From the NCBI RefSeq assembly GCF_030268005.1, contig NZ_BRZC01000007.1:790694-854693 (forward strand): a stretch of 64,000 nt of DNA, written 5' to 3'. Below the pieces are notes generated by a model. The model was given only the letters and a program-made list of their open reading frames with translations. It did not search any database and was not told the origin of the DNA. Origin of the DNA: Microbacterium arabinogalactanolyticum. Lineage in GTDB: Bacteria; Actinomycetota; Actinomycetes; Actinomycetales; Microbacteriaceae. Of the stretch, positions 18,141-27,580 are shown piece by piece. Position numbers and translations under genes: made by a program. Each line of letters starts with the position of its first letter. The stretch's first letter is position 1.

Positions 18141-20552
18141 TCACTCGACGGAGACTTCCACCAGGCGGGCGTCCTCCCCGGTGACCTCGTGCACGGCGCC
18201 GGTGAGCAGCACCGTCGCGGGCGCTGTGGCAGCGCCGGGCAGCGTGCGCTTCGTACGGGGCCGCTCGTTGGAGATCGCGCCCGCGGTGGCCCCGCTCAGA
18301 TCCGACACCGGCGCCTGCGCCTCGGCATGCGACGCCGCCCACACCCGCACCTCGCCCGGCTCGACCACCCGCACGAGGCGGCGATCGCTGAACGCGAGAC
18401 GCGCGGCCGGCACGTCGAACCGCACCCGCCTGCTCTCGCCCGGTGCGAGGTCCACGCGCGCATAGCCGAGCAGCTGCGCGACGGGCCTGGTCACGCTCGC
18501 GACGGGATCTCGACCGTAGAGCTGCACGACCTCGGTCGCGGACACGTCGCCGGTGTTGCGCACCAGCACGGATGCCATGAACCGGCCGTCCGTGCGGGCC
18601 TCCCCCGACACCTGCAGGTCGTCGTAGGCGAAGGTCGTGTAGGACAGGCCGAAACCGAACGGCCGCAGCGGCGCCGGGTCCGTGGAGGTCACGTCCGACG
18701 GCCCGCCGAGGATCGGATGCAGGTAGCTGTACGGCTGCGCTCCGGACGAGCGCGGCAGGCTCACCGGCATCCGTCCCGACGGCGCGATCGCGCCGGTGAG
18801 GACGTCGGCGATCGCCTCGCCACCGGCCTCGCCCGGGAAGAACGCCTGCAGCACGGCCGCCGGGCGCGCACCGTCGCCGTCCAGCGCCCAGTCGATGGCA
18901 TAGGGCCGCCCCGTGACGAGCACCATCACGACGGGCGTCCCCGTGGCGACCAGGGCCTCGACCAGTTCACGCTGCACACCCGGAAGGTCGAGCGAGTCCA
19001 CGTCGTTGCCCTCGCCGACCGTGCCGCGGCCGAACAGCCCGGCCTGATCGCCGACGACGACCACGGCGACATCGGCATCCGCCGCCGCGGCGACCGCCGT
19101 ATCGAAACCGGACCGGTCCTCGCCCTCGACCTCGCAACCCCCGACGTGCACGAGCTCGGCATCGGGAAGCGCCGCCGTCAGCGCCTCGCGGACGGTCGGG
19201 ATGCGGAAACCGAGGTCGTGGCCGGGGTGATGCGCCAGCACATGGTTGGCGAACGAATAGCATCCCTGCAGTGCGGCCGTGCGGTCGGCGTTCGGCCCGA
19301 CCAGGGCGATGCGACGCGGACCGCGCAGCGGCAGGATGCCGTCGTTGCCGAGCAGCACGAGCGACTCCGCCGCCAGCCGGCGGGCCACCGCGCGATGCCG
19401 AGGGGTGTCGAGGTCGACCTGTGCGGGCGGATCCTCATCGAACGCGTCGGCGTCGAGCAGCCCGAGCTGCTCCTTCTGCAGCAGCACCCGGATCACGGCG
19501 CGATCCAGGTAGGCCTCATCGAGCAGCCCCGCGCGCACGCGCTCGACCAGCGGCGTCAGGTACGCATCGCCGGAGGGGAGCTCGACATCGATGCCGGCGG
19601 TCAGGGCCAGCTGCGCGGCCTCACCGCGATCCGCGGCCACCGCGTGCATGATCTCGAGGAACGCCACGGCGAAGTAGTCGGCCACCACGACACCGTCGAA
19701 GCCGAGCCGCTCCCGCAGCAGTCCGGTCAGCAGCGCCGGGTCGGATGCCACGGGCACCCCGTCGATCTCGGCGTAGCTGTTCATCACGCCACGCGCTCCG
19801 CCGTCCCGGATCGCCATCTCGAACGGCGGGAGGAACACGTCGGCGACCTCCCTGGGGCCGGCCGAGACCGGCGCGTGGTTGCGGCCGGCCCGGGAGCCGG
19901 AGTAGCCCAGGAAGTGCTTCAGCGTGGCGTGCACGCCCGCGGACTGCAGTCCTCGCACATAGGCCGCACCGACGGTGCCGACCAGGTACGGATCCTCGCC
20001 GATGCACTCGTCGACGCGTCCCCACCGCGGGTCTCGCACGACATCGAGCACCGGGGCGAGGCCCTGATGGATGCCGAGGCTGCGCATCGACTCCCCGACG
20101 AGCGCACCCATGTCCGCGACCAGCTCGGGGTCGAAGGACGCACCCCAGGCCAGCGGCGTGGGAAAGGTCGCCGCCTTCCAGGCCGCCAGCCCCGTGAGGC
20201 ACTCCTCGTGCACGAGCGCGGGGATGCCGAGCCGGGTCTCGCCCTTGAGCCGGCGCTGCTCCTGCCACAGCCATGCCGCGCGCTCCGCCGGATCGACCGG
20301 ACGCGTGCCGTAGACGCGGGTGTAGTGCCCGATCCCGTGCCGGGTGATCTCGGCGGGCACTCCGGTCTCGCGCGTCGCGCCCATCTCGTTCTGCATCGGG
20401 GCGACGACCTCGCCGCCCTGGTCGAGCCAGTAGCCCACCAGTTGCGCGACCTTCTCCTCCAGGGTCATCTCGGCCAGCAGCGCACTCACCCGCGGCGAGG
20501 CGGCGGGGAAGGCGGGGATCGTCACCGCACCCTCCGGTGCGTAGGTGGTCAC
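18141..20552 (-). CDS. GH3 beta-glycosidase, probably beta-xylosidase
   Basis: This is an 803-residue cytoplasmic (no signal peptide) GH3 enzyme with an N-terminal TIM barrel, the catalytic nucleophile in GVVVADYF (Asp292), a middle alpha/beta sandwich (AADADVAVVVVGDQAG) and a C-terminal fibronectin III-like domain from about residue 690. The order binding protein, permease, permease, GH3 enzyme, with a divergent LacI regulator, is that of the Streptomyces bxlEFG-bxlA xylobiose locus, and xylAB lies next door. I therefore favour beta-xylosidase, but GH3 beta-glucosidase cannot be excluded. The GTG at 20552 is chosen because GGAG lies six bases upstream; an ATG at 20570 directly abuts the previous gene without room for a ribosome site. 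Confidence 0.87.
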   Translation of the reverse strand: MTTYAPEGAVTIPAFPAASPRVSALLAEMTLEEKVAQLVGYWLDQGGEVVAPMQNEMGATRETGVPAEITRHGIGHYTRVYGTRPVDPAERAAWLWQEQRRLKGETRLGIPALVHEECLTGLAAWKAATFPTPLAWGASFDPELVADMGALVGESMRSLGIHQGLAPVLDVVRDPRWGRVDECIGEDPYLVGTVGAAYVRGLQSAGVHATLKHFLGYSGSRAGRNHAPVSAGPREVADVFLPPFEMAIRDGGARGVMNSYAEIDGVPVASDPALLTGLLRERLGFDGVVVADYFAVAFLEIMHAVAADRGEAAQLALTAGIDVELPSGDAYLTPLVERVRAGLLDEAYLDRAVIRVLLQKEQLGLLDADAFDEDPPAQVDLDTPRHRAVARRLAAESLVLLGNDGILPLRGPRRIALVGPNADRTAALQGCYSFANHVLAHHPGHDLGFRIPTVREALTAALPDAELVHVGGCEVEGEDRSGFDTAVAAAADADVAVVVVGDQAGLFGRGTVGEGNDVDSLDLPGVQRELVEALVATGTPVVMVLVTGRPYAIDWALDGDGARPAAVLQAFFPGEAGGEAIADVLTGAIAPSGRMPVSLPRSSGAQPYSYLHPILGGPSDVTSTDPAPLRPFGFGLSYTTFAYDDLQVSGEARTDGRFMASVLVRNTGDVSATEVVQLYGRDPVASVTRPVAQLLGYARVDLAPGESRRVRFDVPAARLAFSDRRLVRVVEPGEVRVWAASHAEAQAPVSDLSGATAGAISNERPRTKRTLPGAATAPATVLLTGAVHEVTGEDARLVEVSVE

Positions 20553-20573
20553 ATCAGTCTCCTGCAGCATCCC

Positions 20574-21467
20574 TCAGCCCTTCACCGCTCCGGTCAGTCC
20601 GCCGACGATGCGGCGCTCGAACATGCTGAAGAAGACCAGCGCGGGCAGCATCGACAGCGAGGTGTACGCCAGCACGCGCGCGGTGTCCACCGAGTACTGC
20701 GACGCGAAGTTCTGCACGCCCAGCGGCAGGGTGAACAGGCTCTGGTCGTTGAGGATGAACAGCGGCAGCATGTACCCGTTCCAGGCGCCCACGAACGCCA
20801 GGATGCCGACGGTGATCACACCGGGAAGGCTGAGCGGCACCACCATCCGCCAGAAGAAGCCCAGACGCGACGCGCCGTCGATGGACGCGGCCTCCTCGAG
20901 CTCCTTCGGGATGGCGCGCAGGAACGGCACGAGGATGATGATCGTCGTCGGCAGCGCGAACGCGATCTGCGGCAGGATGATCCCGGCCAGGCTGTTCACC
21001 AGCCCCAGGTTGCGGATCAGGATGTACAGCGGCGTGATGGCCACCGTCACCGGGAACATCAGGCCGGCCGCGAACAGCGCGTACATCACGCCGCGGCCCG
21101 CGAACTCGTAGCGGGCGAGCACGTAGCTCGCCATCACGCCGAGCACGACCGCACCGGCCGTGGTCCCGGCGGCGGAGATCGTGGAGTTCAGCATGGCCGT
21201 CCAGAACTCCGAGCTGGCCAGCACGTCGCCGTAGTTGCCGAGCTGCCACGGGGAAGGGAACCCGGAGGGGTCGAGCGTGATCTGCGAGTTGGTGCGGAAT
21301 CCGCCGATGATCACGTACAGCACCGGCGTGATGCAGATCGTGATCAGCACCAGCGCGACCAGGTAGACCGCGGGGCTCCCCCACTTCACGTCGGCGTCGC
21401 GCGTGCGGCGGCCCTTCGGGGAGATCGCCCGGATGGCGACGCGGGTGTTCAGGGTCTCGGCGCTCAC
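20574..21467 (-). CDS. Carbohydrate ABC transporter permease (MalG type)
   Basis: This is a 297-residue membrane protein with six predicted helices and the cytoplasmic EAA loop, EEAASIDGASRLGFFWRMVVPLSLPG, that docks to the ATPase. It is the second permease of a sugar importer that moves oligosaccharides (probably xylobiose) across the membrane. The ATG at 21467 overlaps the stop of the first permease gene (ATGA). No ATPase gene is in the operon, so a shared MsiK-type ATPase elsewhere is expected, as in other actinobacteria. Confidence 0.93.
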   Translation of the reverse strand: MSAETLNTRVAIRAISPKGRRTRDADVKWGSPAVYLVALVLITICITPVLYVIIGGFRTNSQITLDPSGFPSPWQLGNYGDVLASSEFWTAMLNSTISAAGTTAGAVVLGVMASYVLARYEFAGRGVMYALFAAGLMFPVTVAITPLYILIRNLGLVNSLAGIILPQIAFALPTTIIILVPFLRAIPKELEEAASIDGASRLGFFWRMVVPLSLPGVITVGILAFVGAWNGYMLPLFILNDQSLFTLPLGVQNFASQYSVDTARVLAYTSLSMLPALVFFSMFERRIVGGLTGAVKG

Positions 21468-22477
21468 TTGCGCCTCCTTCCGCCGTCGCCGGTCAGCGCA
21501 CCCTCGGTGTCACGACGCAGCACGAAGCGCTGATAGACGAGAGCCACGATCAGGGTGATCAGGAAGAGCATCACCGCGACGGCGTTGCCGTATCCGTAGC
21601 TGCCGGCCAGATGGCCGTTCTGGTACATGTAGGTCGCCATCGTGGAGGTGCCGGCGGTTGCGGCGATGTACTGACCCCAGATGATGTTGACCAGGTCGAA
21701 CAGCTGCAGCGAGCCGATGATGGACAGGAACGCCCAGATCCGGATGGTCGGCCCCAGCAGGGGCACCGTGATGCTCCACTGGATCTTCCAGAAGCCGGCG
21801 CCGTCGATCGCGGCGGCCTCGTACAGCTCCTCCGGGATCGACTGCATGCCGGCGAGCATGAGGATCACCGCGAAGCCGAGGTACTTCCAGGTGATGATGA
21901 TCATCAGCGAGCCCATCGCGATCGAGGGATCGGCGATCCAGGACTGCTGCAGGAAGCCGAGCCCCCACTTCTCCAGGAGGGAGTTCAGAGCGCCGGCGTC
22001 CTGCAGCATCAGGCTCCAGCCGATGCCGACGATGACCTCGGAGATGACGTAGGGCACGAAGATCAGCACGCGGATGATCGACCTGCCGCGGATCTTCTGG
22101 TTCAGCAGCAGCGCGAACAGGATCGCCACCGGCCCCTGCAGCAGCAGCGAGAGCACGACGATGACGCCGTTGTGCAGCACCGCCTGCCGGAAGGTCTCGT
22201 CCTCCCACATCATGCGGTAGTTGTCGAGGCCGATGAACTCCGTCGGCCAGCCGAAGCCGTTCCACTTGAAGAAGCCGTAGAACGCGGCCATCGCCACCGG
22301 GAGGATGACGAAGCCGACGAACATGATGAGGGCCGGTCCCGAGAGGAGCGCGATCTCGCCGCGCTTGCGCCAGTCGGGCCGCGGCGAGCGCCGCTCCGGA
22401 GCGGGCACGGGGCCCGCTCCGGAGACGGCGATCCTCTCAGGCACCGTCGTGCGCTGCAGTGCCTGGGTGTCGGTCAT
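21464..22477 (-). CDS. Carbohydrate ABC transporter permease (MalF type)
   Basis: This is a 337-residue membrane protein with a long proline- and arginine-rich cytoplasmic N-terminus, six membrane segments (the first is EIALLSGPALIMFVGFVILPVAM) and the EAA loop EELYEAAAIDGAGFWKIQWSITVPLLGP. It pairs with the following MalG-type permease. It starts seven bases after the binding-protein stop and overlaps the next gene by four bases, which indicates tight co-translation. Confidence 0.93.
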   Translation of the reverse strand: MTDTQALQRTTVPERIAVSGAGPVPAPERRSPRPDWRKRGEIALLSGPALIMFVGFVILPVAMAAFYGFFKWNGFGWPTEFIGLDNYRMMWEDETFRQAVLHNGVIVVLSLLLQGPVAILFALLLNQKIRGRSIIRVLIFVPYVISEVIVGIGWSLMLQDAGALNSLLEKWGLGFLQQSWIADPSIAMGSLMIIITWKYLGFAVILMLAGMQSIPEELYEAAAIDGAGFWKIQWSITVPLLGPTIRIWAFLSIIGSLQLFDLVNIIWGQYIAATAGTSTMATYMYQNGHLAGSYGYGNAVAVMLFLITLIVALVYQRFVLRRDTEGALTGDGGRRRK

Positions 22478-22484
22478 GAGCCGG

Positions 22485-23780
22485 TCAGCCCCTCGCCTCG
22501 GCCTTGGTGACCGTGTCGACGAGCTTCTTCGGCGAGCCCTGCCCTGCGAGCATCTCGACGACGCTCGTGTTCAGCGCGTTGCCGACGTTCTGCCCGAGGG
22601 CGGTGTCGAGCCACAGGGCGACGTAGGGGGCCTTCGTGTATGCCTCCATCAGCGGCTTCAGCGACGGATCGGTGACCGCTCCGGTGGCATCCTGGTTCGC
22701 CGGGATGGTCTGGAACGCCACGGCGTACTTCTCCTGCCATTCCTTCGAGGAGACGAAGTTGAGGAACTTCTCGCACGCGGCCGGGGAGTCGGCCGAGCAG
22801 GAGTAGCCGTCGACACCGCCCATCATCGCGCCGGCCCCGCCGTCACCGCCGTCCACCGCGGGGAAGGGGAACCAGCCCAGGTCGGGCAGCGGTTTCTCGT
22901 CGGGGGTGAGGCTGGCGATCACGCCCACGTCCCACGCGCCCATCAGCTCCATGGCTGCCTTGTGGTTGGCCAGCAGTCCGGCCGAGGAGTTCGCTCCCTC
23001 CTGCGGGGAGGTCGTCAGGAAGCCCTTGTTGAACGGCTCCGTCCTGGCGAAGTCCTGCAGGTTCTCGGCCGCTGTGAGCCAGCACGGATCGGAGAAGTCG
23101 GCCTTGGTCGCGAGGTTCTCGATCAGGTCCTGGCCGCAGGCCCGCAGGGCGAAGAAGTAGTACCAGTGCGCGGCCGGCCACGCGGCCTTGGCGCCGAGCG
23201 CGATCGGCTCGATGCCTGCCGCCTTCAGTTTGCTGACGGCTGCCTCGAGCTCGTCCATCGTGGCGGGCTCGGAGCTGACCCCCGCCTGCGCGAACAGGTC
23301 CTTGCTGTAGAAGAAGCCGCCGGGGAGCACCGCGCTCGGCATCCCGTAGACCTTGCCGTCGACGCTGAAGGCGCTGAACGGGGCGTCGCCGAAGGCCTTC
23401 TTCACGTCGGGGTCGATGAGCTTCGTGAGGTCCTTCACCTTGCCCGCGTTGACGATGTCGGCGAGCTTGCCGCCGCCGCGCGCCATGAAGATGTCGGGCA
23501 TGTCGCCCGAGTTGACGGCGGTCTGCAGCTTGCCGTCCATGTCCTCGTTCTGGATCGACGTGACCTTGATCGTCACGTCGGGGTTCTCCTCGTGGAATGC
23601 CGCCGCCGCGTCGGCCCAGTACTGCTTGCCGGGACCCGTGGTGGAGTTGTGCCACATCGTGAGCGTGGTCGCGCCGTCAGCGCCGGCTCCGTCCGAGCCG
23701 CCGGAGCAGCCGGTGAGCCCGAGCATCCCCAGCGTCGCCACGGCCGCCGCTGCGGCGACCCATGCCTTGCCGATCTTCAT
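22485..23780 (-). CDS. Sugar-binding lipoprotein of an ABC importer
   Basis: This is a 431-residue family 1 solute-binding protein. It has a lipoprotein signal peptide with lipobox LTGC (Cys25), then a GGSDGAGADG linker and the periplasmic-type fold starting LTMWHN. It captures the oligosaccharide outside the cell for the two permeases downstream. The ATG at 23780 follows GAGGAG; the reading frame is open upstream but without a signal. Order and regulator match xylobiose-binding BxlE, so xylo-oligosaccharides are the likely ligand. A LacI-type operator lies about 100 bases upstream. Confidence 0.92.
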   Translation of the reverse strand: MKIGKAWVAAAAAVATLGMLGLTGCSGGSDGAGADGATTLTMWHNSTTGPGKQYWADAAAAFHEENPDVTIKVTSIQNEDMDGKLQTAVNSGDMPDIFMARGGGKLADIVNAGKVKDLTKLIDPDVKKAFGDAPFSAFSVDGKVYGMPSAVLPGGFFYSKDLFAQAGVSSEPATMDELEAAVSKLKAAGIEPIALGAKAAWPAAHWYYFFALRACGQDLIENLATKADFSDPCWLTAAENLQDFARTEPFNKGFLTTSPQEGANSSAGLLANHKAAMELMGAWDVGVIASLTPDEKPLPDLGWFPFPAVDGGDGGAGAMMGGVDGYSCSADSPAACEKFLNFVSSKEWQEKYAVAFQTIPANQDATGAVTDPSLKPLMEAYTKAPYVALWLDTALGQNVGNALNTSVVEMLAGQGSPKKLVDTVTKAEARG

Positions 23781-23878
23781 GCCGTGTGTCTCCTCTTCGA
23801 GTTCGCGGTCCGGCCCCATTTGTTGCCGACTACACCGAATGTGCTCCGGCCACTCTGGCAGGTTCGATTCATCATGTC

Positions 23879-23898
23879 AATCGTTATCGATATCGTTT
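23879..23898. promoter_or_regulatory. LacI-type operator between the binding-protein gene and its regulator
   Basis: AATCGTTATCGATATCGTTT has a central CG, and eight of its ten base pairs are symmetric, including a perfect TATCGATA core. It sits in the 138-base divergent spacer, just upstream of the -10 (TAGATT, 23907-23912) of the lacI gene, so one site could control both directions. Confidence 0.7.
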
Positions 23899-23918
23899 TC
23901 CATCACTAGATTGGACAG

Positions 23919-24917
23919 ATGAACCGCCGCACGACGATCCACGATGTCGCTCACGCCGCCGGAGTCTCCGTCGCCACCGTCTCCAAGGCCATCAACGGCC
24001 GCGACGGCGTCGCGCCCGCGACGCTGGCGCACGTGCTGAGCGTGGTCGACGAGCTGGGGTACGCCAGTTCGCTGGTGGCGACGTCGATGCGACGTCGGCG
24101 CACCAACGTCATCGGCGTGCTGGTGGCGGAGTTCGAGCCGTTCGCGCTGCAGCTGCTGAGCGGGGTCTCCACCGAGCTGCAGGGCACGCGCTTCGACGTG
24201 CTGGCCTACGCGGGCAGCGTCTCGGCAGGCGAGCACCGCGGCTGGGAGCGACGCTCGCTCTCCCGCTTGGGCGGAACCCTGATCGACGGCGCCATCGTCG
24301 TGACGCCGACATCGACCCCCGCGGACGCATCGGTGCCCCTCGTCGCCATCGACCCGCACGCCGGCCCGGACGGGCCCGCGACGGTGAGCGTGATCAACGT
24401 CGACGGCGCACGGGCCGCGACCGAGCACCTGATCTCACTGGGGCATCGCCGCATCGCCCACCTGCGCGGCCGCACCGACCTCGTCTCCGCCCAGCAGCGC
24501 GAGCAGGGGTATCGCGAGGCGCTCGACGCCGCGGGCATCCGCTTCGACCCCGCCCTCATCGCCGACGGCGGCTACCGCACGGCGGATTCGACCGCGGGTG
24601 CGCACGCGCTGCTCGATCTCGTAGACCGCCCCACGGCCGTCTTCGCGGCGAACGACCTCTCCGCCATTGAGATGATCCGCGTGGCGGGCGAGCGCGGCCT
24701 GCACGTGCCGGACGACCTCTCGGTGATCGGCTTCGACGACATCCCCGACGCGGCCGCGCACGCGCCTCAGCTGAGCACGGTGCGCCAGCCGCTGACCGAG
24801 ATGGGTGCCGTCGCCGTGCGCCTGCTGCTGCGGATGCTGGACGGTGAGGCGCACGAGCACGTGCGCCTGCCGGCCGAACTCGTCGTGCGGGAGACGACGG
24901 CTGCACCGAGGATCTGA
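23919..24917 (+). CDS. LacI-family regulator of the xylo-oligosaccharide operon
   Basis: This is a 332-residue LacI repressor: helix-turn-helix [20 protein letters not shown] (about 6-25), the hinge helix reading [14 protein letters not shown], then the periplasmic-binding-type sensor domain with [28 protein letters not shown] and [10 protein letters not shown]. The ATG at 23919 lies six bases after TAGATT with no Shine-Dalgarno, so the transcript is probably leaderless. It is divergent from the importer operon, like BxlR in Streptomyces. The effector is probably xylobiose or xylose, by context only. Confidence 0.9.
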   Translation: MNRRTTIHDVAHAAGVSVATVSKAINGRDGVAPATLAHVLSVVDELGYASSLVATSMRRRRTNVIGVLVAEFEPFALQLLSGVSTELQGTRFDVLAYAGSVSAGEHRGWERRSLSRLGGTLIDGAIVVTPTSTPADASVPLVAIDPHAGPDGPATVSVINVDGARAATEHLISLGHRRIAHLRGRTDLVSAQQREQGYREALDAAGIRFDPALIADGGYRTADSTAGAHALLDLVDRPTAVFAANDLSAIEMIRVAGERGLHVPDDLSVIGFDDIPDAAAHAPQLSTVRQPLTEMGAVAVRLLLRMLDGEAHEHVRLPAELVVRETTAAPRI

Positions 24918-24921
24918 TTCG

Positions 24922-24950
24922 TTGCATCCGCACCATCGACTTGATATGTT
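24922..24950 (+). promoter_or_regulatory. Promoter of xylA
   Basis: TTGCAT (24922-24927) and TATGTT (24945-24950) are separated by 17 bases and end 43 bases before the xylA ATG. An inverted repeat ATGTT-N9-AACAT (24946-24964) overlaps the -10 and start region and may be an operator. Confidence 0.6.
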
Positions 24951-24993
24951 CTGATCCACAACATTTCATCGACGTCGCTGAAGGCGGATCACC

Positions 24994-26184
24994 ATGTCAC
25001 TCACCCCCACCAAGGCCGACAAGTTCTCATTCGGACTCTGGACAGTCGGCTACAACGGCGCCGACCCGTTCGGCGGGCCCACCCGGCCGCAGCTCGACGT
25101 CGTGCACGCAGTCGAGAAGCTCGCCGAGCTCGGCGCCTACGGCCTCACCTTCCACGACGACGACCTGTTCGCGTTCGGGTCGACGGATGCCGAGCGGCAG
25201 ACCCAGATCGACCGCCTGAAGGGCGCCCTGGCCGACACCGGGCTGATCGTGCCGATGGTCACCACCAACCTGTTCAGCGCCCCGGTGTTCAAGGACGGCG
25301 GCTTCACGTCGAACGACCGCCAGGTGCGCCGCTTCGCGCTGCGCAAGGTTCTGCGCCAGCTCGATCTGGGCGCCGAGCTGGGCGCGAAGACCTTCGTGAT
25401 GTGGGGCGGCCGCGAGGGCGCCGAGTACGACTCCGCGAAGGACGTGCGGGCAGCTCTCGAACGCTACCGCGAGGCCGTGAACCTGCTCGGCGACTACGTC
25501 ACCGACAAGGGCTACGACATCCGCTTCGCCATCGAGCCCAAGCCCAACGAGCCCCGCGGAGACATCCTGCTGCCGACGCTCGGGCACGCGCTCGCGTTCA
25601 TCGACTCGCTGGAGCGCCCCGAGCTGGTCGGGCTGAACCCCGAGGTCGGTCACGAGCAGATGGCGGGACTCAACTTCGCCGCCGGCATCGCCCAGGCGCT
25701 GTACCACGGCAAGCTGTTCCACATCGATCTGAACGGGCAGCGCGGCATCAAGTACGACCAGGACCTGGTGTTCGGCCACGGCGACCTGCACAACGCGTTC
25801 GCGCTGGTGGACCTGCTCGAGAACGGCGGCGCGAAAGGCACCCCGGCCTACGACGGCCCGCGGCACTTCGACTACAAGCCCAGCCGTACCGAGGACGAGG
25901 CCGGCGTGTGGGACTCCGCCGCCGCCAACATGCGCATGTACCTGCTGCTGAAGGAGCGGGCCGCCGCGTTCCGCGCCGACCCCGAGGTGCAGGAGGCACT
26001 GGCCGCCGCGCGCGTCGCCGAGCTGTCGCAGCCCACCCTGGGAGAGGGCGAGTCGTACGACGACCTCCTCGCCGACCGGAGCGCGTTCGAGGACTTCGAC
26101 CCCTCCGCGTACTTCGGCGCGCGCGGCTTCGGCTTCGTGCGGCTCCAGCAGCTGGCATCCGAGCACCTGATGGGCGCTCGCTGA
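24994..26184 (+). CDS. xylA: Xylose isomerase
   Basis: This is a 396-residue class I xylose isomerase that converts D-xylose to D-xylulose in the cytoplasm. Conserved residues are visible at the expected positions: His54 and Asp57 in TFHDDDLF, the glutamate in [14 protein letters not shown] that binds a metal, and the later HIDLNGQRG and [10 protein letters not shown] metal and active-site blocks. AAGGCGG lies seven bases before the ATG. xylB follows 53 bases later, so the two form an operon. A typical -35/-10 pair with an overlapping inverted repeat precedes it. No dedicated xylose regulator adjoins it except the upstream LacI gene. Confidence 0.97.
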   Translation: MSLTPTKADKFSFGLWTVGYNGADPFGGPTRPQLDVVHAVEKLAELGAYGLTFHDDDLFAFGSTDAERQTQIDRLKGALADTGLIVPMVTTNLFSAPVFKDGGFTSNDRQVRRFALRKVLRQLDLGAELGAKTFVMWGGREGAEYDSAKDVRAALERYREAVNLLGDYVTDKGYDIRFAIEPKPNEPRGDILLPTLGHALAFIDSLERPELVGLNPEVGHEQMAGLNFAAGIAQALYHGKLFHIDLNGQRGIKYDQDLVFGHGDLHNAFALVDLLENGGAKGTPAYDGPRHFDYKPSRTEDEAGVWDSAAANMRMYLLLKERAAAFRADPEVQEALAAARVAELSQPTLGEGESYDDLLADRSAFEDFDPSAYFGARGFGFVRLQQLASEHLMGAR

Positions 26185-26237
26185 CCCGCTCGCCCCTGAT
26201 CGCCGAGACCGGAGCATGAGATGAGAGGATGCCGCGC

Positions 26238-27527
26238 ATGGCACTCGTGATGGGCGTCGACTCATCGACGCAGTCCTGCAAGGTCGTGATCGTGGATGCC
26301 GTCTCCGGTGCGATCGTGCGCACGGCGCGTGCGTCGCACCCGGACGGGACCTCGGTCGATCCCGAGGCGTGGTGGGAGGCCCTGCAGGCGGCGATCGCGG
26401 ATGCCGGCGGCATGGACGACGTCGAGGCCTGGGCCATCGGCGGGCAGCAGCACGGCTTGGTGGCGCTGGACTCCTCGGGTGCTGTGGTCCGCGACGCCCT
26501 GCTGTGGAACGACACGCGTTCCGCGGGCGCAGCATCCGATCTGATCGCCGAGTTCGGGGCATCCGCTCTGACGCACCGCACCGGACTCGTGCCCGTGGCG
26601 TCCTTCACGATCACCAAGCTGCGCTGGCTGCGCGACGCGGAGCCCGCCAACGCCGAGCGGGTCGCGGCCGTCGCGCTGCCGCACGACTGGCTCACCTGGC
26701 GGCTGCGCGGGTTCGGCCCTGCAGATCCTCGGCTGGACGAGCTGGTCACCGATCGGTCGGATGCCAGCGGAACCGGCTACTGGAATCCCGAGACCGGCGA
26801 GTACGACCGCGAACTGCTGGTCGCGGCGCTCGGGCACGACGCGGTGCTGCCGCGGGTGCTCGACGCGTCGGAGTGGGTGACGGATGCCGCCGGCCGGGGC
26901 GTCGGCCCCGGCGCGGGCGACAACGCCGGGGCGGCGCTCGGTGTCGGGGCCCGTCCGGGGGATGCGGTGGTGTCGATCGGCACGAGCGGCACGGTCTTCG
27001 CGGTCAGCGAGCGGGCGGTGCACGACGAGACGGGCACCGTCGCCGGCTTCGCGGACGCCGACGGACGCTTCCTCCCCCTGGTCGCGACGCTGAACGCCGC
27101 ACGGGTGCTCGACGCGATCGCCCGGCTGCTCGGCGTGGACCATGAGGAGCTGTCCCGGCTGGCGCTGGACGCCTCCACCGGTGCCGGCGGTCTCACCCTG
27201 CAGCCCTACTTCGAGGGCGAGCGCACCCCGAATCTGCCGGACGCCGCCGCCACGCTCAGCGGCATGACCCTGTCATCCACGACCCGCGAGAACCTCGCGC
27301 GCGCAGCCGTCGAGGGCATGCTGTCGGGACTCGGCGCCGGCCTCGACGCCCTGCGCGGGCAGGACGTCCGGATCGAGCGCGCCCTGCTGATCGGCGGCGG
27401 CGCGCAGTCGCAGGCCGTCCGCGAGATCGCCCCGCTCGTGCTCGGCATCCCGGTCGAGGTTCCCGAGCCCGCCGAGTACGTGGCACTGGGCGCCGCGCGC
27501 CAGGCCGCGCGGGTGCTGGACGCCTGA
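26238..27527 (+). CDS. xylB: Xylulokinase
   Basis: This is a 429-residue FGGY-family kinase that phosphorylates D-xylulose to xylulose 5-phosphate. It has the N-terminal phosphate loop [10 protein letters not shown], the substrate loop LLWNDTRS, the ATP-site [10 protein letters not shown] and the C-terminal [14 protein letters not shown]. The length is slightly short but complete. The ATG at 26238 is preferred to 26229 because GAGAGG is nine bases upstream; at 26229 there would be no spacer. It follows xylA and ends at a strong hairpin. Confidence 0.95.
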   Translation: MALVMGVDSSTQSCKVVIVDAVSGAIVRTARASHPDGTSVDPEAWWEALQAAIADAGGMDDVEAWAIGGQQHGLVALDSSGAVVRDALLWNDTRSAGAASDLIAEFGASALTHRTGLVPVASFTITKLRWLRDAEPANAERVAAVALPHDWLTWRLRGFGPADPRLDELVTDRSDASGTGYWNPETGEYDRELLVAALGHDAVLPRVLDASEWVTDAAGRGVGPGAGDNAGAALGVGARPGDAVVSIGTSGTVFAVSERAVHDETGTVAGFADADGRFLPLVATLNAARVLDAIARLLGVDHEELSRLALDASTGAGGLTLQPYFEGERTPNLPDAAATLSGMTLSSTTRENLARAAVEGMLSGLGAGLDALRGQDVRIERALLIGGGAQSQAVREIAPLVLGIPVEVPEPAEYVALGAARQAARVLDA

Positions 27528-27560
27528 GCGCCCTGCGCTCCGGTCCGGAGCGCAGGGCGC
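27528..27560. terminator. Strong hairpin between convergent xylB and araA
   Basis: A perfect 15-bp stem (GCGCCCTGCGCTCCG) with a three-base loop begins directly after the xylB stop codon. It probably terminates both xylAB and the convergent araDBA operon. Confidence 0.85.
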
Positions 27561-27580
27561 GGGGTCAGGGCGCGGGGTCA
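27555..27580. repeat. Perfect 13-bp tandem repeat at the end of araA
   Basis: GGGCGCGGGGTCA occurs twice head to tail (27555-27567 and 27568-27580). The second copy contains the araA stop codon (TCA on this strand); the first copy overlaps the terminator arm. Confidence 0.85.

Noticed and set aside
17634-21533. A 1299-codon open frame on the plus strand
   Set aside because: It lies antisense to the ROK, GH3 and permease genes; the composition is Arg/His/Asp-rich nonsense typical of shadows in high-GC DNA.
23860-23875. GGTTCGATTC resembling a tRNA T-loop
   Set aside because: There is no matching cloverleaf; it lies in the promoter spacer between the sugar-binding lipoprotein gene and its LacI regulator.
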